From positions 3,017,024 to 3,081,023 of the forward strand of contig VLTH01000002.1 in assembly GCA_008125075.1 (NCBI GenBank): a DNA stretch of 64,000 nucleotides. Direction: 5' to 3'. Shown in pieces: positions 8,189 to 20,887 of the stretch. The stretch is from Acetivibrio alkalicellulosi (GTDB taxonomy: Bacteria > Bacillota > Clostridia > Acetivibrionales > Acetivibrionaceae). The notes beneath the pieces were generated by a model. It worked only from the letters and a program-made list of their open reading frames with translations, made no database searches and was not told where the DNA came from. The translations under genes were made by a program, and so were the position numbers. Within the stretch, counting starts at the first letter, position 1, and every line of letters begins with the position of its first letter.

Positions 8189-9673
8189 TTACCTATTTTG
8201 AGCTAGAAACTCATCAAGCTGCCTTTGTGCCTCTTCTATTACTTTATCAACTCCTGCGGCTTCCATGGCTGACTTCATTTTTGGGTAATGCTCATCATAG
8301 TCAACTATACCTGATCCTATAGGTCTACCGAATTCTATACCTACTGTTGCTAAAGCTGCAACTTCTGCCTTAACAGGTTCCGTATTAAAAATCCATCCTA
8401 ATGTTTTTGATATTGTAGCAGATTGGTTAAAGGCATTCATTTTTTCCCATTTGTCAGAACTTTCACTAACCCATAAGTAGTCAAGAAATTGATTTCCGCC
8501 CATTGCCCACTGTGCAATGCCTGTATAGCCTGAGTTATTGGCATCAACGCCGTCAGCAAAGTCAATTTGGTTTTCACCTATCTTTTTATAATGTACTCCC
8601 TCAATACCCCATGATAGCAAATTCTTAACTTCCTTATCATGAAACATCAAATTCAAAAATGCCATAGCTTTTTCTGGATGTTTTGATGTTCTTGGTATTA
8701 CAAGCATAGAGTTTGTCAAATCACCAGTGCTTGCAAAAGGTGTCAAATCTGCGTAGGCATTTACCTGAACCACTTCATATCCTAACTGGGCTTTCATTTC
8801 TTCAGCTTTTCCAGGCTTTAACTGTTCACCCCACATAAATGCTTTCTGAGCCCTCTTGATAGGCATACCGTTATTAAGTGTTGCAACGTCACTATTTATA
8901 TACCCTTTTTTATACCAGTCTCTTGTTAGGTTTGCAATCCTTGTAAATTCCGGAGTTTCTTGCATGTTATATACTTTTGGTTCACCTGTTGCTGTTTTTT
9001 TCACACCAATTGGAATTTCTGCCCGGATAATATTTTCATAAAAGTCCTGAAGAAAATATGAAGAATGATCACCCTGTGTAGACAGAAATGGAACTACACC
9101 TGGTTCATTCTCTTTTATAACTTTCAGCATAGGTTCAAAATCCTCTGGACTTCTTATAGTTGAAAGATCAAAGTTATATTTGTCAACAAGAGCCTTGTTT
9201 ATTAGCACTCCTCCTACACCAGTCATATCCTTTGCCGTTGGAATCGCATATAGTTTTCCGTCAATCCTCGGTGCCTCAAGATATGCAGGATGTATATTTG
9301 ATACAATATCCTTTCCGTATTTATCCAATAAATCATCTAATGGCAGAAAAGCTTGTTGTGAAACATAATTTGAATACCCCCACCATGATGGAGAAAACAT
9401 TAAATCAATTTGCTTACCAGAAGCTATTGCAAGCCTTTGCTGATCCTGATAATTATCCCAGAAAAAATAGTTGAGTTTTACTGTAGCTCCTATCTTTTCT
9501 TTTAAAATTTTATTTAACTCCTCTTCTACCAGATTAATATCTCTGCACTGTGGTGCAAGAAAATAGCATTCCAATACAACCTCCTTATTTGATTGATTAC
9601 AACCTGTAAGAACAAAACCGAGAATCATAATAACTACCAAAGCAATACAAGTTGACTTTTTGACTTTTGACAT
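8189..9673 (-). CDS. Extracellular solute-binding lipoprotein of a carbohydrate ABC importer (LplA-like)
   Basis: A 494-residue binding lipoprotein that would capture an oligosaccharide outside the membrane and deliver it to the two permeases encoded just upstream. It has a lipoprotein signal with lipobox LTGC (Cys25) and a long type-1-like solute-binding fold. The unusual ~500-residue size matches the LplA/YtcQ branch rather than the ~430-residue maltose type. It is the last gene of lplB-lplC-binding protein order. No ATPase is encoded nearby, so a shared MsmK/UgpC-type ATPase elsewhere is likely. Position behind xynZ suggests xylan-derived oligosaccharides, but that is only context. Confidence 0.92.
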   Translation of the reverse strand: MSKVKKSTCIALVVIMILGFVLTGCNQSNKEVVLECYFLAPQCRDINLVEEELNKILKEKIGATVKLNYFFWDNYQDQQRLAIASGKQIDLMFSPSWWGYSNYVSQQAFLPLDDLLDKYGKDIVSNIHPAYLEAPRIDGKLYAIPTAKDMTGVGGVLINKALVDKYNFDLSTIRSPEDFEPMLKVIKENEPGVVPFLSTQGDHSSYFLQDFYENIIRAEIPIGVKKTATGEPKVYNMQETPEFTRIANLTRDWYKKGYINSDVATLNNGMPIKRAQKAFMWGEQLKPGKAEEMKAQLGYEVVQVNAYADLTPFASTGDLTNSMLVIPRTSKHPEKAMAFLNLMFHDKEVKNLLSWGIEGVHYKKIGENQIDFADGVDANNSGYTGIAQWAMGGNQFLDYLWVSESSDKWEKMNAFNQSATISKTLGWIFNTEPVKAEVAALATVGIEFGRPIGSGIVDYDEHYPKMKSAMEAAGVDKVIEEAQRQLDEFLAQNR

Positions 9674-9794
9674 TACAACTCCTCCTTAAATTTTATCTTT
9701 TTATACTCAGGAATGACTTAAATATAACTTCTCCCTTTTTAATTTCTTAAAGGTGAAGTTATATCTCCACCACTCCCAAAAACTGTCATTTAAT

Positions 9795-10718
9795 TTACCC
9801 CTTTACTGCCCCTATTGTAAGGCCTTTAATAAAATATTTCTGAAAGAAGGGATATGCAAAAACTATAGGTCCTATCCCAATGATTGCCATAGCCATACGA
9901 AGAGTTTCTCCTGGCACTTTTAATAACTCGCTTGAAGTGTTACCAAGACTAGCAACATTAGATGATGTGAGAAATTCTATAGACCTAAGAGCTTGATACA
10001 TAGAATACTGAATATTATAATTTTTAGGACTCCTAATATATAATAGACAAAGATACCAGTCATTCCAATAAGCAAGGACAGAAAAGAGTCCGATAGTTGC
10101 AATAACGGGAACTGATAATGGAATAACAATACTGAAAAAAATCCTAAATTCACTTGCACCGTCAATCCTCGCCGACTCCAGTATGGCTTCTGGTAAATTT
10201 GCTGCAAGATACGTTTTTACAACTAGAACATTAAATGCAGTTACAAGAGGAGGCAAAATCAACGCTAGGAGGCTATCCTCTAGTCTTAGATACCTTGTAT
10301 ATAAAATATACCATGGTACCAGACCACCCTGAAAAAGCATTGTAAAAAATATGTAAAAAGAAAAGAAATTTCTATATTTAAAGGATTTCCTGGAAATAGG
10401 GTAAGCAAATAGCATAGTTAAAAGAACACTTAACACTGTACCTATGACACATACACCGATTGTCACGCCATAAGCCCTTAATATCTTTTCAAAGTCCATA
10501 AACAAATATTGGTACGCACTAAAACTTATTTTACTAGGAAAAAAAGAATACCCATTTTCAACAAGGGACACTTCATCAGTAATGGAAACCATAAAAATTA
10601 AAAGGAGCGGCGCTAGACAAGCAATGCAATATATAGAAAATAATATATTAAAAACCATATTAGTTTTAGATGATATTGAATTTAATTCGTATTTCTTTTT
10701 TATAACCTTTCCAACCAT
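9795..10718 (-). CDS. Carbohydrate ABC transporter permease (LplC/MalG-type)
   Basis: An inner-membrane permease with six predicted helices. The EAA loop that docks the ATPase is seen as ILESARIDGASEFRIFFSIVIPL, split here as ESARIDGAS and IVIPL. The start is ATG 10718 (MVGKVIKKKYEL), which has GGAGGG five nt upstream. The longer frame from 10766 would run into the preceding gene. The start lies 13 nt after the end of the LplB-type gene, and 121 nt separate its stop from the lipoprotein gene. Together with its partner it forms the heterodimeric channel of the importer. Confidence 0.92.
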   Translation of the reverse strand: MVGKVIKKKYELNSISSKTNMVFNILFSIYCIACLAPLLLIFMVSITDEVSLVENGYSFFPSKISFSAYQYLFMDFEKILRAYGVTIGVCVIGTVLSVLLTMLFAYPISRKSFKYRNFFSFYIFFTMLFQGGLVPWYILYTRYLRLEDSLLALILPPLVTAFNVLVVKTYLAANLPEAILESARIDGASEFRIFFSIVIPLSVPVIATIGLFSVLAYWNDWYLCLLYIRSPKNYNIQYSMYQALRSIEFLTSSNVASLGNTSSELLKVPGETLRMAMAIIGIGPIVFAYPFFQKYFIKGLTIGAVKG

Positions 10719-10731
10719 ATAACCCTCCAAA

Positions 10732-11706
10732 TTAAAATATTTTATGTTCTTTGCTAATTTTCCCAATACTCCAATTAGCTAATAGCACAAGAAAAAATCC
10801 AACCACTGATTGATAAAATCCTGCTGCCGAAGACATACCCAGATCTCCACTAAACATAAGTGCATTATAAATATAAGTGTCAAGAACTTCTGTTGTTGGC
10901 TTAAGAAGCCCTTGCTGCATCGGAACCTGGAAAAACAGGCCAAAATCCGCTCTGAATATATTTCCTATTGCCATTATTGTCGTTATGATCATTAACGGCA
11001 CTAGAAAAGGTATTGTAATTGATTTGATTTGTTGAAATTTACTTGCACCATCTAAAACAGCCGCTTCATAATACTCCTGATCTATACCTGATATTCCCGC
11101 AAGGTATATTACAATTCCATAACCTATTGTTTTCCATGTGTTAACAATGGGTATTATTACCGTCCAATATTTAGGTTCTGTATACCATTCTATCGGAAGT
11201 AATCTGAGTATAGGTACAAGGGACTTATTATAAAATCCATTAGGGCTAAGTATTGAGTATACAAGATAGGCTACAACCACCCATGATAGAAAGTAGGGAA
11301 GAAATATGACTGATTGATAAAATTTTGCCAATGTCTTATTTTTAAGCTCATTTAATATAATTGCAATTGTAACTGCAATTATAAGTCCAAGGAAAATAAA
11401 AACAAGATTGTATGCTATGGTATTTCTGGTAATTATCCATGCACTTCGCGATTTAAAGAGAAACTCAAAGTTCTTAAGACCGTTCCATGGACTTAGAAAT
11501 GCGTCATTATAATTGTAATTCTTAAACGCAATAACAATACCAAACATAGGTAAGTAATTGTTGATAAAAATGAAAATAAACGGTGGAAGAAGCATTAAAA
11601 ATAATTCTTTGTTTTTAGATAATTCCTTAAAAAGTTCAGGAGTCTTTCTCTTTGTTTTTTTAACAACATGCAAGTCAGTTTCAATGTTTGTATTATGTTG
11701 CCCCAT
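10732..11706 (-). CDS. Carbohydrate ABC transporter permease (LplB/MalF-type)
   Basis: A 324-residue membrane permease, first gene of the importer operon. After a charged ~35-residue N-terminus come six helices. The EAA loop is EYYEAAVLDGASKF followed by ITIPFL. The family is LplB/YtcP-partner rather than MalF proper, because it lacks the large MalF periplasmic loop. It starts 326 nt beyond the xynZ stop, so it could be read from the xynZ promoter or its own. It pairs with the LplC-type permease immediately downstream. Confidence 0.92.
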   Translation of the reverse strand: MGQHNTNIETDLHVVKKTKRKTPELFKELSKNKELFLMLLPPFIFIFINNYLPMFGIVIAFKNYNYNDAFLSPWNGLKNFEFLFKSRSAWIITRNTIAYNLVFIFLGLIIAVTIAIILNELKNKTLAKFYQSVIFLPYFLSWVVVAYLVYSILSPNGFYNKSLVPILRLLPIEWYTEPKYWTVIIPIVNTWKTIGYGIVIYLAGISGIDQEYYEAAVLDGASKFQQIKSITIPFLVPLMIITTIMAIGNIFRADFGLFFQVPMQQGLLKPTTEVLDTYIYNALMFSGDLGMSSAAGFYQSVVGFFLVLLANWSIGKISKEHKIF

Positions 11707-12032
11707 CAGTAGATTCCCCTTTTATATATTATAATTATTTAAATTGCAAAAATCCTTATTCCCCATATAAAAAATTACGTTCATGTAATAATAACTATGA
11801 CAATCTTAAAAAGTATTTTTAAATAAAAACTCACAAGTATAAAACAGGATTAATTAATTTTATGGGCATGTGCTATTTGCTAATAAGCTAATAGCACATG
11901 CATAAATTTAAGGTTTTATTATTTTATTGGTTATCTTATTCTAAGACTTCACCTTCTATAAGTTGTAGTAACTTAAGGTAAAGTGATCCTCCACCTTAAG
12001 CTACTATGTTTATCTTTAACTAAACAAGATCA
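11707..12032. other. Intergenic region between importer and xynZ, holding repeat B copy 2
   Basis: No coding frame is supported here. Positions 11931-12032 hold repeat B copy 2, abutting the xynZ stop. Its second stem is CTTAAGGT / ACCTTAAG. An AT-rich stretch at 11707-11930 would contain the importer promoter. It also has a short imperfect repeat of the words GCTATT and AGCACATGC around 11870-11900. No clear -35/-10 pair stood out. Confidence 0.5.
11931..12032 (-). repeat. Repeat family B, copy 2
   Basis: Starts TTATCTTATTCTAAGAC and continues with TTCACCTTCTATAAG, the first stem, here partly decayed. The second stem is CTTAAGGT / ACCTTAAG, and the element ends in ATGTTTATCTTTAACTAAAC. It has the same orientation as copies 1 and 3. 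Like copy 1 it directly abuts the stop codon of a minus-strand gene, here xynZ. Confidence 0.75.
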
Positions 12033-15100
<3,068 letters not shown>

Positions 15101-15226
15101 ATATCTCAAACATATATTGACTATGATGCAATATCAAATCCTTTATCAGTTGATTTTTCTACACTAAGTCTCACAAGAACTTATTCAAATGCACCTGCGT
15201 TAGAAATTCCAGACATCAAGTTCTAA
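15101..15226 (+). pseudogene. Possible 3' remnant of an unidentified gene
   Basis: A stop-free frame of 41 codons (15101-15223) ends in TAA at 15224. The translation contains YDAISNPLSVDF and ends in YSNAPALEIPDIKF. The composition (Pro, Ser, Asp, balanced hydrophobics) looks more coding-like than the surrounding AT-rich DNA. It has no start codon with a ribosome site and begins right at the right end of a repeat C element, as if the element or a deletion replaced the 5' part. I do not recognise a family. It could be chance. Confidence 0.3.
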
Positions 15227-15230
15227 CACT

Positions 15231-15386
15231 ATGAAAAGTATAATTAAAATTGTAATAAATAGAATGTCAATGATAAATCATCTACTAATTACAGGTATTG
15301 TTTTATCAGTAGTCGTTCTAATTATTTTATCAGTGTTTGCTTTTGTATATAATTCCGTTGACAATGTGTTACAATCTGTCAAGTAG
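15231..15386 (+). CDS. Small membrane peptide or truncated sensor N-terminus, 51 aa
   Basis: ATG at 15231 opens a 51-codon frame ending in TAG. The product has a basic N-terminus (KIVINRMSMINHLL) followed by one hydrophobic helix of about 22 residues and a short polar tail (YNSVDNVLQSVK). This is the pattern of the first membrane helix of a sensor kinase or chemoreceptor, so it may be the 5' stub of a lost signalling gene. No ribosome site is visible. It sits just before the promoter of the response regulator gene. Confidence 0.35.
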   Translation: MKSIIKIVINRMSMINHLLITGIVLSVVVLIILSVFAFVYNSVDNVLQSVK

Positions 15387-15388
15387 TA

Positions 15389-15418
15389 TTGACAACTTCA
15401 TAATTTAAAAAGTATAAT
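15389..15418 (+). promoter_or_regulatory. Promoter of the response regulator gene
   Basis: A consensus TTGACA (15389-15394) and TATAAT (15413-15418) are separated by 18 nt, about 60 nt before the TTG start of the response regulator. This is the best housekeeping sigma-factor match noticed in the window. Confidence 0.75.
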
Positions 15419-15477
15419 GTGTTTAATTTTCAATGTAATTTCGTACAATAATATTTGCAAAAGGATGTGCTAAAAAA

Positions 15478-16164
15478 TTGAATGGTAAAATACTTATTGT
15501 AGAGGATAATGAATCAACTATAGAATTTCTCTCAATTTATTTAAAAAATGAGGGCTACGTTATATGTGCGTCATCAAATGGTGAGTCTGCATTAAATGTA
15601 GTTCGAAATGAGGTTTTTGACCTTATTTTATTAGATGTAATGATGCCTAAAATAGATGGATTTGAGTTTCTAAAAAAATTCAGAGAGTTTTCTTCAACAC
15701 CTATTATATTATTAACTGCAAAAGATCAGCAGCAAGACAAAATAAAAGGTTTTATTTCAGGTTGTGATGACTATATTACAAAACCATTTGATTTAACTGA
15801 ACTTTCTCTCAGGATATCTGCAATACTTAAAAGAACATTAGATTCTCAAGTTAATTGCAACAACATCATTTATGTAAAAGATTTAGTGATTGACTTGTCT
15901 AACCATACACTTAGCAAAAATAATAACCAAGAGATAAAAGTAACCCCAAAAGAGTTTAGTATCTTAGTATTACTTGCGAAAAATGTTGGTCGTGTTTTTT
16001 CTTCTAAAGATATTTACGAGTTAATTTGGCAAGAACCATTTTTTGAAACTGATAACTGTGTACTCACACACATTAGAAACTTAAGAGATAAGTTAGCAGA
16101 CAGTGCAAAGAATTCAAAATATATCAAGACTGTATGGGGTGTTGGCTATAAAATCGACAAATAA
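15478..16164 (+). CDS. OmpR/PhoB-family two-component response regulator
   Basis: A 228-residue DNA-binding response regulator. The receiver domain at residues 1-120 has the acidic pair in IVEDNES, the phospho-acceptor Asp53 in LLDVMMPKIDG, the switch Thr in LLTAKD and the conserved Lys in DYITKPF. The C-terminal winged helix (about 130-228) ends in the typical TVWGVGYKID. The start codon is TTG, with AAGGATG upstream. No in-frame ATG near the N-terminus would leave the receiver intact. It likely acts with the convergent histidine kinase at 16450 and controls the ABC genes at 18.4-21.6 kb. That pairing is inferred from position and family. Confidence 0.92.
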   Translation: MNGKILIVEDNESTIEFLSIYLKNEGYVICASSNGESALNVVRNEVFDLILLDVMMPKIDGFEFLKKFREFSSTPIILLTAKDQQQDKIKGFISGCDDYITKPFDLTELSLRISAILKRTLDSQVNCNNIIYVKDLVIDLSNHTLSKNNNQEIKVTPKEFSILVLLAKNVGRVFSSKDIYELIWQEPFFETDNCVLTHIRNLRDKLADSAKNSKYIKTVWGVGYKIDK

Positions 16165-16449
16165 TTCCAACTTACTCCATGCACCATTTTTTTCTCTTTT
16201 CAAACTATTTTTAAGTTCTTTTCTTTAGATTATAATTTTTCTCCCACTTGTTCCCTGACTTAATAAAATTCATAAAGCTTTTTTATTAGTCCTAGCAATC
16301 ACGCAATAATAGTATTAAATGCAAAAATAACAATTATTCCTCTACAATTGGATAATATTATTGTGGAGTTTAGCATATTACCATTTTCAATTTTTCAATG
16401 TTCATGTCTATACAAAGCTAATGTAATTAGTATTTCATCTAGTTGACAG

Positions 16450-17979
16450 TTAAAGTATGTTTTTATCGCTGAGGTTGTTGGCTTCATGGGACTTCATTTT
16501 CACAAAAATGCCAAATTTAGAATCTTGTACATCTACATCTATAGAACCATGATGAATGCGAATTATTTCTAATGCGATCGATAGACCTAATCCAGCCCCT
16601 TCTGAATTTCTTGAAGCATCTTTCTTGTAAAACCTTTTAAAAAAAAGATGCACATCTTCTTTTCTAACTATATCTTCGGGAGTATTCCAGAATTCAATTG
16701 ATATGGTTTCTTCTTTTTTGTACAAGATTATTATGATTTCCGTATCCTTTTTGCTGTACTTTACAGCATTAAAAAGTATATTTTCAATTGCACGGATAAA
16801 TTTATCTATGTCTACATCAAGAAATATTGTTTCTTCAGGAAATTTAAAATTAAGTATTAAATCCTTTTTATTTAATAGTGGATAATAGCTGTCACTGACC
16901 TGTCGAAGTATTTCCTGCAAATTAATTCTTTCTTTCACCAGATCAACATTTGTGTTTTTATATTTTGAGTATTCAAAGAACTCATCAATTAGTGTTTTAA
17001 GGTATAAGCTTTTCTCCTGAATTATAACTAAGTATCTGTCCTGTTCTTCAGGTTCACTATATTTTTTTTGTTTGATTAATTCTAAGAATCCGATTATAGA
17101 AGTAAGTGGTGTCCTAAGGTCGTGTGATATATTCAATATGAACTCCTCTTCATTTTTTTGACTATCCCAGACTATTTGAGCCATATCATTCAGTGCTATG
17201 GCAAGTGCTGTTAGTTCATTATTGTATTTTAGTGTAATTTTTTTTTCAAATTTCGAAGAATATAATGTCCCAATTTCTTTTTTTAAAAATAGTATATATT
17301 TTAATCTCCCTCTTGTAAGTAATGTGAATATAGTAATAAAGAAAGCAATCCCCAATATAACTACTAATGAATTTGTAAAAACAGTTCTTTTAACTACTAT
17401 TAAGTATAAATTATCATTTATCTTTCTAGTTTCTTTTATCTGTATTTTATCATCATCATTATATACTACCTTTAAATTATTCTTGGGGTTAAATGATATA
17501 ATGTTAAGTTTATCTTCATAGAAAGTACTGATACTATTACTAGAATTGTTCTCAAAAAATACTGTTAAATCAATATAATCTATTTCTGAATTTATAATAC
17601 TAACTCCTGTATTTGAATTGAGCAATTCACCCTTATTATTAACAATTGCAATAATAAGTTCCTGATAATTGCTTAAGCTGCTAGCATGATTTACTGGAAA
17701 AGCATCCTTTAACTCACTATCAAGTTTATGAGGTATAGAGAGGTTATCTATATTTTTATTAATAAATTCATCTATGTTCTTTTTCAGTCCCTGATTGTAA
17801 CTAATTAGTAAAGACTCATTTGAAGAATAGGGATAATTGATTCTTGAAATATTTAATTTGCTTACAGCAATAGTAATAATTAAAATAGTTAAAATAATGG
17901 ATAAAGAAAAAAATAGTATTACTTCACCAATTAATCCTATCTTAAATTTGTTTATCAGATTTATTGCCAACACCTCCAT
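16450..17979 (-). CDS. Membrane sensor histidine kinase
   Basis: A 509-residue kinase with a membrane helix near residues 15-40, an extracytoplasmic sensor of about 160 residues, and a second helix near 200-225. These are followed by a HAMP-like linker, the HisKA helix (NISHDLRTPLTSIIGF, phospho-His in SHD) and a HATPase with N box NILFNAVKYSK and G2 box EGAGLGLSIA. It faces the response regulator gene (stop to stop, 285 nt apart) rather than forming an operon with it. A GGAGGTG lies inside the first codons of this frame, so the real start may be a little downstream of 17979. Its opposite neighbour is the divergent FtsX permease gene, the usual partner of Bce-like systems. Confidence 0.9.
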   Translation of the reverse strand: MEVLAINLINKFKIGLIGEVILFFSLSIILTILIITIAVSKLNISRINYPYSSNESLLISYNQGLKKNIDEFINKNIDNLSIPHKLDSELKDAFPVNHASSLSNYQELIIAIVNNKGELLNSNTGVSIINSEIDYIDLTVFFENNSSNSISTFYEDKLNIISFNPKNNLKVVYNDDDKIQIKETRKINDNLYLIVVKRTVFTNSLVVILGIAFFITIFTLLTRGRLKYILFLKKEIGTLYSSKFEKKITLKYNNELTALAIALNDMAQIVWDSQKNEEEFILNISHDLRTPLTSIIGFLELIKQKKYSEPEEQDRYLVIIQEKSLYLKTLIDEFFEYSKYKNTNVDLVKERINLQEILRQVSDSYYPLLNKKDLILNFKFPEETIFLDVDIDKFIRAIENILFNAVKYSKKDTEIIIILYKKEETISIEFWNTPEDIVRKEDVHLFFKRFYKKDASRNSEGAGLGLSIALEIIRIHHGSIDVDVQDSKFGIFVKMKSHEANNLSDKNIL

Positions 17980-18395
17980 TTTGTATTTTTTAAAAAATAT
18001 GATTCAATCTGCCCAAATCCTTCATGTGCTTCACTAATCTATTGTCTATTTCAATAATTGATTTGTTCCATCATTGTATTTCTCAGCATTTACTTAATTT
18101 TGCAATCTGCAGTTTTATTGATTTTCTAATATTTCTTCAAGGTTTTTATTCCATATATTATTATACAACATCAAATGATTAATGACTATTCTATTTAAAC
18201 TTATTTTATTGAAAACTGTTGTGACCTTAACTGCTTTTGGATTAACAATCCTCTTTGAAATCTTTATTTTTTCTTTATTTTTTTCTAAGTTTTTCTTAAT
18301 CTATTTATACTATAATATAATATATAGATTAAAAACTTATTAAATTGTTTGGTACGAAATATTTTTTATTAATAATTAAAAACGGAGGGCATGGC
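17980..18395. other. Divergent intergenic region between histidine kinase and ABC permease genes
   Basis: About 415 nt with no supported gene. It must contain both divergent promoters. The plus-strand side has TATAAT at 18311-18316 enclosed by the dyad TTAATCTAT (18297-18305) / ATAGATTAA (18324-18332), a possible response-regulator site. The remainder is AT-rich with no further structure seen. Confidence 0.45.
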
Positions 18396-20873
18396 ATGTT
18401 TGTTTTTCTAAAATATCTTGTAAGGTCGTCTTTTAACAAAAAAGGTCGAAGTATTCTATTGATTTTAACTATAACAATTTCCACAGCACTTTTAATTGGA
18501 TGTATAGGTGCAGTTAAATCAGCTGGAAGTGTTTATAAAGAGGAGGCTGTGAGAGCCTACAAAGATAATAATGTATTAATAACATCAAAAAATACAAAAG
18601 AATTCCCGTTTTTTGATTTAGATAGTATACAAAAACATGAGTTTAAGTCATATATACCCATTATTAACGCAAGTGGTTATTTATCTGGTGCGGATGATGT
18701 TAATATTATATTAACAGGAATAATGGAAAAAGACTATTCTAAATTGCCCAATTATAAATTGTTAAAGGGATACTTAGAACCTTTTAATGAAAATAAAATT
18801 ATTATTTCTGACAAGGTATCAAGGACATTTAAACTAAATATTAATGATACTCTAAGGGCTAATGTGAGAGGCAATGAGCATGTTTTTAAAGTTGTAGCAA
18901 TTGTTGAAACTAGTGGGCCTTTTTTAAAAGATAACGAACACCAGTTTACAATAATCGCCAACAAAGATTATATTCAAGACATATGGGGTATAGGAGACTT
19001 TTATTCAGGTATTGTAGTGCAATTAAAAGATGATGTTGATGAAAAAAAATATGTACAATATTTCAATTTAGTAAATGATGAGTGTAGTGCAAGGCTAGTA
19101 TATGATACTGAAGAAATAGAGAGAATCGCAGAGGGAATGAGCTCATTTTTTTTCTTTATGTTGTTTATTGTTATTATAATGAGTTGTTTCATTATCTATA
19201 GTTGTTTTAAATTGATTGTTTTAGAAAGGATGCCAGTAGTAGGAACATTTTTGAGTCTAGGAGCAACAAGAGGCAGAATATTAAGACTACTTTTAGGTGA
19301 AAGTTTAGTTTATGCAATAATTAGTGGTATAATGGCAATGTTTTTAGGTGCTGGAGTAATTTATTTATTATCTGATATGGGCAATGATCTAAAAGAGTAT
19401 GGCATTGCTACTAACCCAAATTATAATGTAGGTGATTTTGTTGGAGGATTCATATTTGCAATATTAATAGCGGTGTTTTCTGCTATGGCTCCTATTATCT
19501 CTATAAGAAAAAAGCAAGTAAAAGATATTATTCTTAATACTATTGGAACTATACACAAAAATTCATATATACTTCTTTCAATTGGATTGATTATCAGCAT
19601 AATTTCACTATATGTAAATTTTCAGGAAGGAAATGTTGCTACTAATTTATCACCTCTTATATTTTTTAGTTTTGTTATCGGAGTAACAATTTCGCTTCCT
19701 CTTATAGTTAATCTTGCAATAACACCATTTAAGTACGTATTTCAAGAAGTAAATGTATTATTTAGACTAGCACTAAACAATATCAGAACTTCAAAAGTTT
19801 TACTTAATAATATTAGGCTGCTTACTATTTCAATTGTTTCAGTTATGTTAATCGCTTCAGTCTCGTTGTCAATTGTAAGTGCATTTTTAGATGTTTCTCA
19901 AAAATTAGATTATGATATAATTGTACAGCAGGGAAATGATTCATTAAGGGTATCGTCGATTATTAATAACAATTTGTATGTGAAGGAGATTATGGAGTCT
20001 TATGACTATGAATATGCAGAAGTTGTAGGTTCACAAGAGACATTAAATATAAAGGCAATAGAGCCAAACAAATACATTAATTTTAATAATTATTTTGATT
20101 ATACAGATAAAGAGGAGTTATTTCTAGAGCTTGATAAACGCAAAAGTAATATTGCTCTTAGTTCAAGTATAGCAAGAAAACTAAATAAAAAAGTGGGAGA
20201 TACCCTTATATTGAAACTAAATAATAGAGAAGTAGACTACAAAATTATAGGGATATATAATGCAAAATTATACAATAATGGAGATATAAATCTTATCAGT
20301 AAAGAAAGTATACAAAGAGATTTTGGTATTTTTGTACCAACAGAATATGTTTTAAAAGGTAATAGTGGAGCAGATAAACTTTTGAATTCACTTGAGAAAG
20401 AGTTAAAGGGTACAATGGTAAAGATAAGAACAAAAGAAGAAATTGTTCAGGAAAACATAGATAATAACAAGGCTTTTTTGCTTATATTGTTATTCTTTGC
20501 ATTAGCAACTGGATTTTTAGGAGCTATTGGTATATTTAATAATATTGGTGTAAGTTTCATTCAAAGGAAAAAAGATTTTGCTATATTATCATCTTTAGGA
20601 ATGACAAGTTTTAACAATGGACTAATTGTTTTATTTGAAGGAATTATAACAGCTGTACTATCGTCAATTGTAGGAGGAGGTGTATCTTATATAGCTGTTA
20701 ATATATCTAATAAATTATTTAAGCTAATGGATATTGATTTTCCAGTATTCTTTGATTTCAAAGCGATTTTAATTGTTGGAGTAGCTATTTGTGTAATCAT
20801 GATTACAACAAGTTTGCCAGTTATACTTAAGAGTTCAAAACTATCAGTAGTTAAAGAATTAAGATATGAATAG
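18396..20873 (+). CDS. FtsX-family ABC transporter permease (MacB/Bce-like)
   Basis: An 825-residue membrane protein with the duplicated MacB/FtsX plan. There is a helix near the N-terminus, a large extracytoplasmic domain (about 50-230), three helices (~235-370), a second extracytoplasmic domain (about 490-690), then three C-terminal helices ending VVKELRYE. The start is ATG 18396 (MFVFLKYLVRSSF), with GGAGGG six nt upstream. A longer frame from 18345 lacks a site. It is immediately followed by its ATPase. Such permeases either expel antimicrobial peptides or act as mechanotransmitters. With the adjacent two-component genes a peptide-resistance role is plausible but not shown. Confidence 0.92.
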   Translation: MFVFLKYLVRSSFNKKGRSILLILTITISTALLIGCIGAVKSAGSVYKEEAVRAYKDNNVLITSKNTKEFPFFDLDSIQKHEFKSYIPIINASGYLSGADDVNIILTGIMEKDYSKLPNYKLLKGYLEPFNENKIIISDKVSRTFKLNINDTLRANVRGNEHVFKVVAIVETSGPFLKDNEHQFTIIANKDYIQDIWGIGDFYSGIVVQLKDDVDEKKYVQYFNLVNDECSARLVYDTEEIERIAEGMSSFFFFMLFIVIIMSCFIIYSCFKLIVLERMPVVGTFLSLGATRGRILRLLLGESLVYAIISGIMAMFLGAGVIYLLSDMGNDLKEYGIATNPNYNVGDFVGGFIFAILIAVFSAMAPIISIRKKQVKDIILNTIGTIHKNSYILLSIGLIISIISLYVNFQEGNVATNLSPLIFFSFVIGVTISLPLIVNLAITPFKYVFQEVNVLFRLALNNIRTSKVLLNNIRLLTISIVSVMLIASVSLSIVSAFLDVSQKLDYDIIVQQGNDSLRVSSIINNNLYVKEIMESYDYEYAEVVGSQETLNIKAIEPNKYINFNNYFDYTDKEELFLELDKRKSNIALSSSIARKLNKKVGDTLILKLNNREVDYKIIGIYNAKLYNNGDINLISKESIQRDFGIFVPTEYVLKGNSGADKLLNSLEKELKGTMVKIRTKEEIVQENIDNNKAFLLILLFFALATGFLGAIGIFNNIGVSFIQRKKDFAILSSLGMTSFNNGLIVLFEGIITAVLSSIVGGGVSYIAVNISNKLFKLMDIDFPVFFDFKAILIVGVAICVIMITTSLPVILKSSKLSVVKELRYE

Positions 20874-20887
20874 GAGTGAAAAAGCAT

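Noticed and set aside
9160-9474. A plus-strand frame opposite the solute-binding protein
   Set aside because: Shadow of a well-supported lipoprotein gene, without ribosome site or recognisable domain.
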